Below, one piece after another: positions 26,231-35,166 of a stretch of DNA of 64,000 nucleotides (position 1 is its first letter; every line of letters starts with the position of its first letter). Source of the stretch: Paenibacillus_AP thailandensis. GTDB taxonomy: Bacteria > Bacillota > Bacilli > Paenibacillales > Paenibacillaceae. Position numbers and translations under genes: made by a program. Under the pieces are notes generated by a model. That model had not been told where the DNA came from. It was given only the letters and a program-made list of their open reading frames with translations, and made no database searches. Location: the NCBI RefSeq assembly GCF_042685365.1, contig NZ_JBHUMY010000006.1, forward strand, positions 564,797-628,796, given 5' to 3'.

Positions 26231-26243
26231 TACCCCAGTCCAG

Positions 26244-26268
26244 GGCTGCCGGCTACCGGCGGCCTTTT
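26244..26268 (+). terminator. Terminator after small basic ORF
   Basis: GGCTGCCGG (26244-26252) pairs with CCGGCGGCC (26256-26264) around loop CTA, followed by TTTT. Confidence 0.7.
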
Positions 26269-26420
26269 CGAGCTTGCAAACCGCCGGAAAGGGCGGCTGA
26301 TAGCATAATAGAAGAATTCGGGCTCCGGATTGATGCATGAATCAGACCCGGGATGGTTTTGGAATATACCCTTCTCAAAGTAACATTAGGCTATAATCAG
26401 ATGAAGAAGGGATTGTTATC

Positions 26421-26870
26421 ATGACCAATAAAAGGATTCCGTCGGAGGTAAAAAAATCATATTGGTATTGGCTTGTTGCCATTGCGGCCGGCGTGTTTGA
26501 AATGCTGATCGCGGTTACTCAAACGCTATCTGAAGACATTGAGGCAGGAAGCGGTATTTTTATTCAAGCAGGGCTCAGGACTATAATTTTTGCCGCACTG
26601 GTGTTTGTCATTGTGAAGATGTACCGGGGAAATCATTGGGCCAGGATAGCTTTAACCATACTTCTTGGCGGGATTGGAACTGCGTCCTTGCTCATCGATC
26701 CGATCAATTGGGTCCTGGAAGGAAATTCGCTTGATCAAGCCTTTGCGGGCATGACATTATACTCCGGTTTGTTTGGGATAAGCCGAATCGTCCATTTGGC
26801 TTCGGTAATGACGGCCTTAATTCTAATGTACCGGCCTGCAGCGAATAAATATTTTCGATTAGACGCATAA
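26421..26870 (+). CDS. Four-TM membrane protein of unknown function
   Basis: A 149-residue integral membrane protein with hydrophobic segments near residues 13-32, 47-68, 77-93 and 118-138. It starts with a basic N-terminus (MTNKRIPSEVKKS) and shows a short loop MYRGNHWARIALT typical of small DUF-type membrane proteins. No family recognised. RBS GAAGAAGGG. Followed by a strong terminator. Confidence 0.6.
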   Translation: MTNKRIPSEVKKSYWYWLVAIAAGVFEMLIAVTQTLSEDIEAGSGIFIQAGLRTIIFAALVFVIVKMYRGNHWARIALTILLGGIGTASLLIDPINWVLEGNSLDQAFAGMTLYSGLFGISRIVHLASVMTALILMYRPAANKYFRLDA

Positions 26871-26949
26871 GCGACGAAGCACTAATTGCTTAATTATTGA
26901 GGCGAAGCAGACCGTCGGATTGATGATTTGCGATATGTAAGAGGCCATG

Positions 26950-26998
26950 CAACGGCTGACTAAGACCGTGACCAGTCCTAGTCGGCCGTTGTTTTTTT
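26950..26998 (+). terminator. Strong rho-independent terminator
   Basis: A 12-bp stem, CAACGGCTGACT (26950-26961) with AGTCGGCCGTTG (26980-26991), one G-T pair, followed by T7. Lies between the convergent membrane protein and ANT(6) genes. Confidence 0.85.
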
Positions 26999-27005
26999 CG
27001 AACGA

Positions 27006-27875
27006 TTACATGATATCCGTTGCACCCGGCGGAAGGGTGTGGATCTGATGAAGATAGGATGTCACTTGCTCCTCTTCATGAATCGGATAGTCATAGCCGA
27101 AGTATTCGGATACCGTTAACGCTACATCTCGGAATAGAGCTCCCATCTCAAATAATGCTTGCCAGATTTGCTCATAGTCTCCGTTTGAGAATGTTCTTAC
27201 AAAAGAATCCCATTGAGAAGCTTCCAAATATTGCTCGAAATATTTGCCTTCTTTTCCTGTCTCAACTTGAAAGCTCGTTCGAACCCCGATATACCACGCG
27301 ATCATTCGCATCAACATGTCCCGCACCGGACCCTCATACATCCGCATGGCATACGGAAGCTGTCTGCGCCACAAGCCCTTTGCCACATACGTGCTTACCC
27401 ACCAAAACTCATTGCAGCAATTGTAAAATTGCATCTCGGATGGAGGAGTCGGCAAATAATCGCGATTGCTGGGTGATGGAACATTGTCGAAGAGACCGTC
27501 CTTATCGAGCAGAATGACCGTTTGGCTGTCATGGACATAACGGTCAAGCTGATCCGTCCGGAAAAAGGTAAGGTCAATCCGGTTCCCATCCTTAAATAGC
27601 ATGAGAAAAGCATACTTGTTGAATGGTTCCGCGTGCGGGTTATCCATGCCGTCCGGCGTCTGCATAATCAGAATGTCGCCAAATTCGGATATCCAACTTT
27701 GATCGTCGATGAATAGCTGTACAGAGTCAACAAAGTAAACAATATCGTAATCCTGAAAAATATCTTTAGCGACTGCGGGATTTGCCCGCGAGCCGTTCAT
27801 CATAACCGCCCGAACATTCAAGTTGTCCTTGGCAAAATCACGGATTAACCGCAGCATTTCGGCTTCATTTCGCAT
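27006..27875 (-). CDS. Aminoglycoside 6-adenylyltransferase (ANT(6)/AadK-like)
   Basis: A 289-residue nucleotidyltransferase with the ANT(6) signature MMNGSRANP (residues 25-33) followed by the metal-binding acidic pair in DYDIVYFV (Asp42, Asp44) and the family segment GNRIDLTFFRTDQLDRY. The C-terminal helical part (GLWRRQLPYAMRMYEGPVRDML) matches streptomycin adenylyltransferases of Bacillus. It would AMP-modify streptomycin in the cytoplasm; chromosomal copies often give low-level intrinsic resistance. RBS GGGAGG on the minus strand. Confidence 0.85.
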   Translation of the reverse strand: MRNEAEMLRLIRDFAKDNLNVRAVMMNGSRANPAVAKDIFQDYDIVYFVDSVQLFIDDQSWISEFGDILIMQTPDGMDNPHAEPFNKYAFLMLFKDGNRIDLTFFRTDQLDRYVHDSQTVILLDKDGLFDNVPSPSNRDYLPTPPSEMQFYNCCNEFWWVSTYVAKGLWRRQLPYAMRMYEGPVRDMLMRMIAWYIGVRTSFQVETGKEGKYFEQYLEASQWDSFVRTFSNGDYEQIWQALFEMGALFRDVALTVSEYFGYDYPIHEEEQVTSYLHQIHTLPPGATDIM

Positions 27876-28258
27876 TAGAGTCTTCCTCCCGTAATTTTAT
27901 AAATAACGCGCGGTTTAGCCCAGGAGGAGGGGCTCGTGCATGTTTCCGTTATAACTTATCTAACATTTTCTTCATGCTTTATATCACCCGCTTTCCCATC
28001 GATTGGATATTATCGCTTATTATAATAAAGTATAGCTAGTAAGTAAAAAACGATCTTGTTTTCTAAATATGACAAGTATCTTTTTTATGGCTTTCAACGG
28101 GGGAGATCGGTTTTTTCAGTGGAGCGGGTCCGAGCCCCTTTGCTTCATGACTTCAGATACTCCAAAGCATACCGATATAATAGATAAGTCTTGACTTCTA
28201 AGTGTGTCTCTTTGGAACGACATAATGAAAAAATGAACTCTAATGGAGTGAGGAAGCT
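27876..28258. other. Intergenic stretch without recognisable gene
   Basis: 383 bp, AT-rich in the middle. It must hold the minus-strand ANT(6) promoter and the plus-strand beta-helix gene promoter. TATAAT at 28176-28181 is a possible -10 for the latter, but no good -35 is spaced correctly. A weak GGGTC/GAGCCC hairpin is near 28127. Nothing else seen. Confidence 0.4.
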
Positions 28259-29794
28259 ATGAAAGAAATAATCCAACTGTTGGCCGTTTGGGCCGGCGTA
28301 TTGGGGCTATGGGGCTATGCGGGTCCGTCCGACGCGCCGCTGCCCGAGGGTAAATTATCCGATTCAGGAGAGGAACAGGAAGAACCGGCAAGCATGCCGA
28401 ATGCCGGTGCGGTCTACTACATATCCCCGAAAGGTGATGACCGAAACCAAGGGACAATCGATTCGCCCTGGAAGACGCTTCAGCATGCGGCCGACCATGT
28501 TAAGCCGGGAAGTACCGTTTATGTCCGGGAAGGGGTATACCGTCAGAAACTCCACATTACGCGTGGAGGATCGGAGGCGGAAGGAGCGGTCGTATTCTCC
28601 GGGTATCCGAACGAGACGGCTGTCATCGACGGCGAAGGCCTGTCCGTTGACGAGATGGAAGGACTTGTGGAAATCGATAATACGAGCTATGTGACGATCA
28701 GGCAGCTGGAGATTCGCAATTACACCACCTCTACGAATGGAGAGGTTCCGGTTGGAATTTATATTCATGGCGCCGGCAAGAGCATCAGTCTGCTGGAGAA
28801 TCGGATTCATGACATTGCCAATACGGCTATGCCTGAAGGAGGCGAGCTTGCGGGAAAGGATGCGCATGGTATCGCCGTTTACGGAACTAACGCCCGGGAA
28901 GCCTTGCGCGATCTGACGATCGACGGCAATGAGCTGTATAATCTGGTGCTGGGATCCAGCGAATCGCTTGCGGTGAACGGCAATGTCGATACGTTCGCCA
29001 TAACGAACAATCGGATTCACGACAATGACAACATCGGAATTGATCTGATCGGTTTCGAGGGGATTGCAGGCAATGAAGCGGTTGATCAGGCTCGCAACGG
29101 CACGGTAAAAGGAAATACGGTGTACAATATTTCAACGAATGATAACCCGTCTTACGGTACGGTGCTGCCTAATGACAGCCATTCTGCCGGCGGAATCTAT
29201 GTTGACGGAGGAAGGAACATTCTCATCGAGCAGAACCGCGTCTACGACAACGATATCGGCATCGAACTGGCTTCCGAGCATGCCGGACATGTAACCAGCG
29301 GCATAACGGTGAAGGACAACCTGATTTACCGCAACCGTCTGACCGGCATCGCCATGGGCGGCTATGACGAAGACCGGGGCGGCACCGCAAACAGCACGAT
29401 CATATCCAATACGCTTTACGATAACGATCTGTTGGAAGAAGGGAACGGCCAGTTGTATTTGCAGGCCTCTCTGACCGGGAATACGATTGCGCATAACATT
29501 CTGGTCGCGAGCGATTCGGGTGTTCTGATTTACAACGAATATACGAGCAATACGGGCAATGTGTTGGATCATAACCTGTATTACGCCGAATCAGGCGCGG
29601 AGGACGCCGAATGGGTATGGAAAAATAACGAATATACCGGCTTTGCTTCTTATGTATCAAAATCAGGCAACGATTCAAGCTCGTTGTTTGCGGACCCTCA
29701 GTTTGTAGACGCGGCACTAGGCAATTTTCAGCTTTTGCCCGGCTCCCCGGCTAAGGGAAAAGGGTGGAGCGAACCGGAAAGAAACGGGGGATAA
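28259..29794 (+). CDS. Right-handed parallel beta-helix protein (pectate-lyase-like)
   Basis: A 511-residue protein: short hydrophobic N-terminus (IIQLLAVWAGVLGLWGY), an acidic linker, then YYISPKGDDRNQGTIDSPWKTLQHA and VREGVY, the usual opening of PL9/DUF1565 beta-helix proteins. Repeated coils follow (NRIHDI..., NELYNL, NRIHDNDNIGIDLIG, NRVYDNDIGIELAS, NLIYRNRLTGIAMGG), ending LLPGSPAKGKGWSEP. Likely exported and polysaccharide-active or polysaccharide-binding; the lyase catalytic Lys cannot be assigned by eye. No lipobox or clear Ala-X-Ala site, so export is inferred. Confidence 0.75.
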   Translation: MKEIIQLLAVWAGVLGLWGYAGPSDAPLPEGKLSDSGEEQEEPASMPNAGAVYYISPKGDDRNQGTIDSPWKTLQHAADHVKPGSTVYVREGVYRQKLHITRGGSEAEGAVVFSGYPNETAVIDGEGLSVDEMEGLVEIDNTSYVTIRQLEIRNYTTSTNGEVPVGIYIHGAGKSISLLENRIHDIANTAMPEGGELAGKDAHGIAVYGTNAREALRDLTIDGNELYNLVLGSSESLAVNGNVDTFAITNNRIHDNDNIGIDLIGFEGIAGNEAVDQARNGTVKGNTVYNISTNDNPSYGTVLPNDSHSAGGIYVDGGRNILIEQNRVYDNDIGIELASEHAGHVTSGITVKDNLIYRNRLTGIAMGGYDEDRGGTANSTIISNTLYDNDLLEEGNGQLYLQASLTGNTIAHNILVASDSGVLIYNEYTSNTGNVLDHNLYYAESGAEDAEWVWKNNEYTGFASYVSKSGNDSSSLFADPQFVDAALGNFQLLPGSPAKGKGWSEPERNGG

Positions 29795-29907
29795 GGAGAA
29801 ACGTCTCGACAATTGTTGTTATGTCTAACAGGTCGTAAGCTTGGTGTCGGGTGACAAGAATATAGACCGATTAATTCGGTTGACCGGCAGGATGGAACTG
29901 TAATATG

Positions 29908-29949
29908 TAAAAAAAGCCTGGAGCCAATAAATGCGCTTCAGGCTTTTTT
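29908..29949. terminator. Rho-independent terminator, A- and T-flanked
   Basis: GCCTGGAGC (29916-29924) pairs with GCTTCAGGC (29935-29943), with A7 before and T6 after extending the stem. Usable in both directions; ends the beta-helix gene. Confidence 0.8.
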
Positions 29950-30034
29950 CGGTTGAGCATGTGAGACTCGTTGGCCGCTTTAGGCGCAATTCAGCTTAAT
30001 CACGTATGGATTGCGGTTTCATTACATTACGCTG

Positions 30035-30085
30035 TTGACACTGCACCAAATGGTAACTATAATCAAATCGTCACTAAATGGTGTC
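30035..30085 (+). promoter_or_regulatory. Relic ArsR-type promoter with two degenerate operators
   Basis: TTGACA (30035-30040) and TATAAT (30058-30063) are 17 bp apart, a near-consensus promoter. GCACCAAATGGTAAC (30043-30057) lies in the spacer and GTCACTAAATGGTGTC (30070-30085) just after the -10. The layout is the same as at 46919-46970, where the operators are better palindromes. It is thus a copy of the ArsR autoregulatory promoter, now detached from an intact regulator but still with good core elements. Confidence 0.7.
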
Positions 30086-30198
30086 CGATTAAGAGCAAGG
30101 GGTAATTTTGGACTTGGCATAAATTTCACTTTAAACCATAACGGGGAGGTGGCGGGCATAAAGGCTGTCCCTTCATACCGCCAAGTGATTTTTACACA

Positions 30199-30390
30199 GT
30201 AAGCATTTGACAATCCATAAAGAGTCCGGGCCGGTACTTGACCGGAGAATCGGCAGAGAACCGCGATTTAGATTAAACGCCGCTCCGCTCAGTGAAATTC
30301 AAGACTGGGTGGCTTTCTAAAGCAAGTTCTGGAGTACGAATATGCTGCGCTTGAAGCAACTTTTAGAGGAAAGTATGAGTTTAAGATAAA
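30199..30390 (+). pseudogene. 3' relic of an ArsR-family regulator gene
   Basis: From AAGCATTTGA at 30201 onward the DNA matches, base by base with scattered changes and small gaps, the last third of the intact ArsR gene (about 47200-47385). It covers the KHLTILKEAGL helix, the wing (LDRKVGRETRF) and the tail (LREIQDWVAFYSKFWSANMLRLSQLLEEE). Stops interrupt the frame (for example TAA within GGTGGCTTTCTAAAGCAAG). The first two thirds of the gene have been replaced by about 100 bp of unrelated sequence (30096-30198). The remaining part of 29795-30478 holds the terminator and relic promoter described separately. Confidence 0.75.
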
Positions 30391-30478
30391 CCGGCTGATT
30401 ATTGCAGACGGTTTATGTCTGCTTCGGTGAACGTTGTGAATGAAGCAGACATTAACACGAACGGAAAGGATGTTGGCC

Positions 30479-32734
30479 ATGAACGATTCTAATCAAGAAT
30501 TTATCGTAATCTCGGCTGCAAGGGAGAACAATCTCAAGAACGTATCCTTGCGCATTCCGAAACGAAAGATCACGATCTTTACCGGGGTATCCGGCTCCGG
30601 GAAGTCGTCGATCGTCTTCGATACGATTGCGGCGGAATCCACTCGATTGCTGAATGAGAACTTCAGCATGTTCGTGCGTACTTTCCTCCCCCGCTACCCG
30701 CAGCCGGATGCGGACGCGATCGAGAACCTGAGCATGGCTGTTATTGTCGATCAGAAACGGCTGGGCGGCGGATCCCATTCCACGATGGGCACGATTACCG
30801 ATATCTCTCCCATTCTCCGGCTTCTCTTCTCCCGAGTGGGTCAGCCCTATGTTGGACAAGCGAACATGTTCTCGTTCAACGATCCGCAAGGCATGTGTCC
30901 CGAGTGCAACGGGATCGGACGCAAGCTTGGCGTCGACATGAGCAAAGCGGTGGACATGTCAAAGTCGTTGAATGAAGGGGCCATCTTGCTGCCGGACTAT
31001 TCGGTGAACGGCTGGGAATGGAATATGATCGTGCAGTCGGGAGACTTTGATCTGGACAAGAAGCTGAGCGATTACTCGGACGAAGAACTGGAGCAACTGC
31101 TGTACTCCAAGGCAAGGAAAGTGAAGATGGATTTCGCCGGGAAGGCGACGAACATTACAGTGGAAGGCGTTATCGAAAAGTTCACCAACAAATACATCAA
31201 GCAGGATGTGAAGACGAAGTCCGAGCGCACTCAAAAAGCGGTTGCTCCGTTCATTTCCGAGGGTCCCTGCTCCAGCTGCCGCGGCGCCAGACTCAATCGG
31301 GCTGCGCTCAGCTGCAAAATTAACGGACTCAACATTGCGGAGATGTCCTCTTTGGAAGTCGGCCAGCTCATTCGCGTCATTCGGGAGATCGACGACGCGG
31401 TCGCCGCTCCGATCGTTAAGTCGCTGACCGAGCGGCTGCAGCATCTGGCGGATATCGGGCTTGACTACTTGACGCTGGACCGCGAGACGGATACATTGTC
31501 CGGCGGCGAGTCGCAGCGGGTCAAGATGGTGAAGCACCTGAGCGGCAGTCTGGTGGATGTCACATACATCTTTGATGAGCCCAGCGTTGGCTTGCATCCC
31601 CGCGATGTACACCGGTTAAATGAATTGCTTCAGAAGCTGCGCGACAAAGGAAATACCGTGATCGTCGTTGAGCATGACCCCGATGTGATCAAGGTCGCGG
31701 ATCATATTGTCGACGTCGGGCCATACGCCGGCAGCCGCGGCGGTAGCATCGTGTATGAGGGGAGCTACCAAGGGCTGCTGGAGGCAGGTACATTGACGGG
31801 GACCCATATGAAGCGGCCGCTCCGGCTGAAGCACGATTGCAGGCAGCCATCCGGCAAGCTGACCGTCAAGGATGCCACGCTGCACAACCTGCGGAACGTG
31901 ACCGTAGATATTCCGATCGGAGTGCTGACGGTCGTTACCGGTGTGGCCGGTTCGGGCAAAAGTACGCTGATTAACGAAGTGTTCCTTAGCCAGCATCCGG
32001 AGGCGATCGTCATCGATCAATCGGCTGTAGGCGTGTCGACACGCTCGAATCCCGTGACTTACACGCGCATTATGGATGATGTGCGGAAGGCGTTCGCTGC
32101 CGCGAACAAGGTGAATCAAGGCTTGTTCAGCTTCAACTCCAAAGGGGCTTGCGAGAACTGTCAAGGGCTGGGCGTCGTGTATACAGACCTTGCATTCCTC
32201 GACAGCGTGAAACTGCCGTGCGAAGTATGCGGAGGCAGACGGTTCAAGGAAGAGGTGCTTGCCTACAAGCTGAACGGCAAGTCCATTGCAGAAGTGCTGG
32301 AGATGACGGTGGAGCAGGCGCTGGATTTTTTCGAACTAAAAGAAGTTGTGCGAAAGCTTCAGGCGATGAGCGACGTGGGGCTGAACTATATTACGCTCGG
32401 CCAGCCGCTCAGCACGCTCTCGGGCGGGGAATGCCAACGCATCAAGCTGGCAAGCGAGCTGCATAAGAAGGGCAGCATCTACGTGATGGACGAGCCGACG
32501 ACCGGCCTGCATATGTCAGATATCGGTCACCTTCTGGGGATCATGAACCGTCTTGTGGATGCCGGCAATACGGTGATCGTCATCGAGCACAACCTCGATG
32601 TGATCAGCCAAGCGGATTGGATCATCGATATGGGACCGGACGGAGGGAGCAAGGGCGGCCAGGTGGTATTTGAGGGCACGCCGGCTCAGATCGTTCATGC
32701 GCAGCAGTCGATTACGGGAAGATACTTGAAGTAA
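30479..32734 (+). CDS. Short UvrA paralogue (UvrA2/DrrC-like ABC ATPase)
   Basis: A 751-residue ABC-2 class protein clearly smaller than housekeeping UvrA (about 940). Two ATPase modules are present: GVSGSGKS / LSGGESQRVK / IFDEPSVGLHPRD and GVAGSGKS / LSGGECQRIK / VMDEPTTGLH. Zn-finger modules remain (CPECNGIG with CSSCRGARL; CENCQGLG with CEVCGGRRF), but the UvrB-binding region is strongly reduced. Such paralogues are linked to resistance against DNA-binding drugs in producers or are of unknown role. The ATG at 30479 suits GGAAAGGA; upstream starts are spaced poorly. It may be read from the ArsR-type relic promoter. Confidence 0.85.
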   Translation: MNDSNQEFIVISAARENNLKNVSLRIPKRKITIFTGVSGSGKSSIVFDTIAAESTRLLNENFSMFVRTFLPRYPQPDADAIENLSMAVIVDQKRLGGGSHSTMGTITDISPILRLLFSRVGQPYVGQANMFSFNDPQGMCPECNGIGRKLGVDMSKAVDMSKSLNEGAILLPDYSVNGWEWNMIVQSGDFDLDKKLSDYSDEELEQLLYSKARKVKMDFAGKATNITVEGVIEKFTNKYIKQDVKTKSERTQKAVAPFISEGPCSSCRGARLNRAALSCKINGLNIAEMSSLEVGQLIRVIREIDDAVAAPIVKSLTERLQHLADIGLDYLTLDRETDTLSGGESQRVKMVKHLSGSLVDVTYIFDEPSVGLHPRDVHRLNELLQKLRDKGNTVIVVEHDPDVIKVADHIVDVGPYAGSRGGSIVYEGSYQGLLEAGTLTGTHMKRPLRLKHDCRQPSGKLTVKDATLHNLRNVTVDIPIGVLTVVTGVAGSGKSTLINEVFLSQHPEAIVIDQSAVGVSTRSNPVTYTRIMDDVRKAFAAANKVNQGLFSFNSKGACENCQGLGVVYTDLAFLDSVKLPCEVCGGRRFKEEVLAYKLNGKSIAEVLEMTVEQALDFFELKEVVRKLQAMSDVGLNYITLGQPLSTLSGGECQRIKLASELHKKGSIYVMDEPTTGLHMSDIGHLLGIMNRLVDAGNTVIVIEHNLDVISQADWIIDMGPDGGSKGGQVVFEGTPAQIVHAQQSITGRYLK

Positions 32735-32845
32735 TGCATCGAACCGATTTACTATACGGGTTACAAAGTTATTACGATAGAGTCAAGCCTTTCCACTCCA
32801 TCGGATTTATAGTAAGCTAACCATATAAGGGAGGAGAGGGAATCT

Positions 32846-33343
32846 ATGGTGAAACAATTGATCGTTGGCGACGCCTTGCATGAGCTGGCCGCTACGCGCC
32901 GAATCCTGGAGCGCTTGCCCGGGGAGCATATGACGTGGAGGCCCCACGTGAAATCGATGACGCTGGGCGGGCTGGCGACGCACCTGATCAACCTGCTGAA
33001 CTGGCAAGTCGCGATTTTTCTTTACCCGGAATTCGATCTTTCGACCGTGCCGCTTCGGCGGGAAGCTTTGGAAAAGCCCGAAGACGTGCTGGAGGAATTC
33101 GACGCGAACGTCGTCAAGCTGGAGAAGCTGATTGCCGAATCCGACGAGAAATCTCTCGGCGAGGAATGGACCTTGCGTAACGGCGACCATATTATTCTGC
33201 GTCAGCCGCGGGCGATCGCGCTTCGCACCTTCGGATTAAGCCACATGGTCCACCACCGGGCGCAGCTCGGAGTTTATTTGCGGCTGCTTGATAATCCGGT
33301 ACCGGGTCTATACGGCCCCTCGGCCGACGAGGAATGGAAATAA
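32846..33343 (+). CDS. DinB-family metal-binding protein
   Basis: A 165-residue DinB four-helix protein with His candidates in LATHLINLLNWQ and LSHMVHHRAQLGVYL, the standard triad positions. The central acidic helix (EDVLEEFDANVVKLEKLI) is typical. Function unproven. RBS GGGAGGAGAGGG. It stands 111 bp after the UvrA-like gene and could share its transcript. Confidence 0.8.
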   Translation: MVKQLIVGDALHELAATRRILERLPGEHMTWRPHVKSMTLGGLATHLINLLNWQVAIFLYPEFDLSTVPLRREALEKPEDVLEEFDANVVKLEKLIAESDEKSLGEEWTLRNGDHIILRQPRAIALRTFGLSHMVHHRAQLGVYLRLLDNPVPGLYGPSADEEWK

Positions 33344-33696
33344 ACGGATACTCCGCTTCTCTGCTCCAAGATTGACAGGATCTGAACGGCCGTTATATCG
33401 GCGATTTCGAGGAGCTATTTGTCGAGTCGGAGCATCAGCCAAAAAAATATCGATAAAAAAATCCGCGGAATCCGCGGATTTTTTTATTCGACGGGATGGT
33501 GCGAGCAGGTCCCGATTAATGCTCGCCGTAAGCTTCGCGGAATGATGATGTAGGATTCAAGAAAGTTTACGTCGATCGGTATTTATCTAAACGGAGATAT
33601 GAACAAACGTGCCGCCCACTAAGGCAGCGCGTTTGTTCTTTAATAAGCGTTGTTCCGTTCCTTGAGAAAATTCGGTATGAAGATGTCGAAGACAGT
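33344..33696. other. Intergenic stretch with terminator and long hairpin
   Basis: 353 bp. A 25-codon open fragment (33379-33456, DLNGRYIGDFEELFVESEHQ...) may be the tail of a lost gene since it ends in a stop just before a terminator. After the terminator at 33462-33485 comes a 16-bp hairpin (33601-33616 with 33623-33638, two mispairs) with only a weak T tail. Nothing else seen. Confidence 0.4.
33462..33485. terminator. Terminator identical in stem to that at 22478
   Basis: TCCGCGG-AAT-CCGCGGA followed by T7 and preceded by A-rich sequence, usable in both directions. Confidence 0.75.
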
Positions 33697-35166
33697 TTGA
33701 GTATGGCGGTTTTCTTTTGCATTCCGGGACTGTCGCCTAACCGCCCCCCGCTGAATACATCTGAAGTAGAAGATTTTTCAGGAGAGGAGGTGAGGTTGGC
33801 CGTGAAAGCAGTTCCTCATGATCTCGATCAAGGATTGATCGCCTACACGTCGGACCGCGGCGGAGCGTTCGACATCTGGCTGTACCGGCCGCAGGACGGT
33901 CTTCATTTTCAAGTTACCCAGGGGCTAGGTGCGGAATTTTCAGTTCCCTATTGGTCTTCGGACAGCAGAAGAATCGCTTTCATAGGCAACGGCAACGTAG
34001 TCAACCTGCTGGATACCGTCACGCGCGCCGTCGCCCGCATCGATCAGATCGATCCCTACACGCTGCTGGACTGGTCCCCCGACAGTCGGCTTCTTGCGTA
34101 TGTCAAAAACGGGGGAATCGTCATCTATGATACTTTCTCGCACAGCAGCTATGCCATCCCGGAGCCGGGCGCCAGCGACGTTCAGTGGTTCCCTACCGGT
34201 ATGGAACTTCTGTTTGCGGCTCCGGATTCAGCCGGCAACACCCAGCTCTTCCGCATCCGGACCGATGGCTCAGAACGGAGACAAATCACACACAATACGG
34301 ATGGACCGCTCCATAACGTTCGCCTTTCCCCGGACGGAACCTTCGCGCTTTATACGTACCCCGGTGTCAGCATCTCCATCATTTCGACAATAGATCTGGC
34401 CACAGGCTCCATCTACACGCTGGAAGGCGGGCCGCTTGCCAAAAATTATTTTCCGGCATGGTCCCCCGACTCGCGCAGCATCGCCTACAGCGGAACCGCC
34501 TATGAGGAGCCGAACTATTATTCTCTCATCCAAATCGACAACCGTACCGGTCGGAATCCAAGGACGCCTGCGGCTTCCGATTGCTTCGCAACTCCCGTCG
34601 CCTGGTCGCCGGACGGCAATAAAATCGCGTATTTATCGGGATGCGCAGGATTAGAGAGACCCAATCAGCTCCGGATTGTCGATCTCAGGGAGCCGACGCC
34701 GGTGAAAGTCCTCAGCACCGGCCGGATTTCTGCTCTGCAGTGGTCGCCTAGCGTCGGAAGGGTTCCGGAGAACATCTATACAAGCTTCGTGTATCGGGTT
34801 TCCTTCCCGTATCCCGCCAACTGGCGGCCTGTCAGTGACGAGAGGTACGAAGGGCTTGAAGGGTTTTTCCAAATATCCGCGATTTCAGGGGGCGACCGGA
34901 TTGCCGATGTATGCAGTTCCGAAGCTTTTCATCCGTTGATGCCTTACGGCTCGTCTCCTCGGATTATCATGACGAGGTTACAAAACCGAGAGGCATGCTT
35001 CATTATTCCGTCGGCCGACCAACCGGCGGAGATGAACAAACAGGCTGCCCTCATTGTGAGATACCCCCGCCCAGTCCGAATCGGGGAAACGCTGTACAAT
35101 TATTTTGTCCTATGGGCCGACGTCAACCACATCCGCCAAGTTGGCGGGCGGCTGTCATTCCTTTAG
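33697..35166 (+). CDS. TolB-like WD40/PD40 beta-propeller protein
   Basis: Up to 489 residues with at least five PD40 blades: WSSDSRRIAF, WSPDSRLLAYV, LSPDGTFALYT, WSPDSRSIAYS and WSPDGNKIAYLS, opening with IAYTSDRGGAFDIWLY and followed by a beta-rich C-terminal domain (about 370-489). TolB-like propellers bind proteins or polysaccharides, usually outside the membrane. The start is uncertain. A good GAGGAGGTGAGG favours TTG 33796 or GTG 33802, which lack a signal peptide. Alternatively, ATGAAGATGTCGAAGACAG near 33677 in another frame, joined by a one-base shift to SMAVFFCIPGLS, would restore an N-terminal hydrophobic segment. Confidence 0.65.
   Translation: MSMAVFFCIPGLSPNRPPLNTSEVEDFSGEEVRLAVKAVPHDLDQGLIAYTSDRGGAFDIWLYRPQDGLHFQVTQGLGAEFSVPYWSSDSRRIAFIGNGNVVNLLDTVTRAVARIDQIDPYTLLDWSPDSRLLAYVKNGGIVIYDTFSHSSYAIPEPGASDVQWFPTGMELLFAAPDSAGNTQLFRIRTDGSERRQITHNTDGPLHNVRLSPDGTFALYTYPGVSISIISTIDLATGSIYTLEGGPLAKNYFPAWSPDSRSIAYSGTAYEEPNYYSLIQIDNRTGRNPRTPAASDCFATPVAWSPDGNKIAYLSGCAGLERPNQLRIVDLREPTPVKVLSTGRISALQWSPSVGRVPENIYTSFVYRVSFPYPANWRPVSDERYEGLEGFFQISAISGGDRIADVCSSEAFHPLMPYGSSPRIIMTRLQNREACFIIPSADQPAEMNKQAALIVRYPRPVRIGETLYNYFVLWADVNHIRQVGGRLSFL

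Noticed and set aside
28152..28181. Promoter for the beta-helix gene with TATAAT at 28176
   Set aside because: The best -35 (TTCAGA) matches too few bases; not claimed as a feature.
30011..30202. 63-codon plus-strand ORF over the ArsR relic promoter
   Set aside because: It spans the -35/-10 and operators and then foreign sequence; no RBS. The later part (NFTLNHNGEVAGIKAVPSYRQ) reads like protein and may be a fragment, but too little to claim.
33601..33638. Long hairpin taken as terminator or CRISPR-like repeat
   Set aside because: Single copy, with mispairs and without a T-run or adjacent gene; kept only as a note in the intergenic entry.
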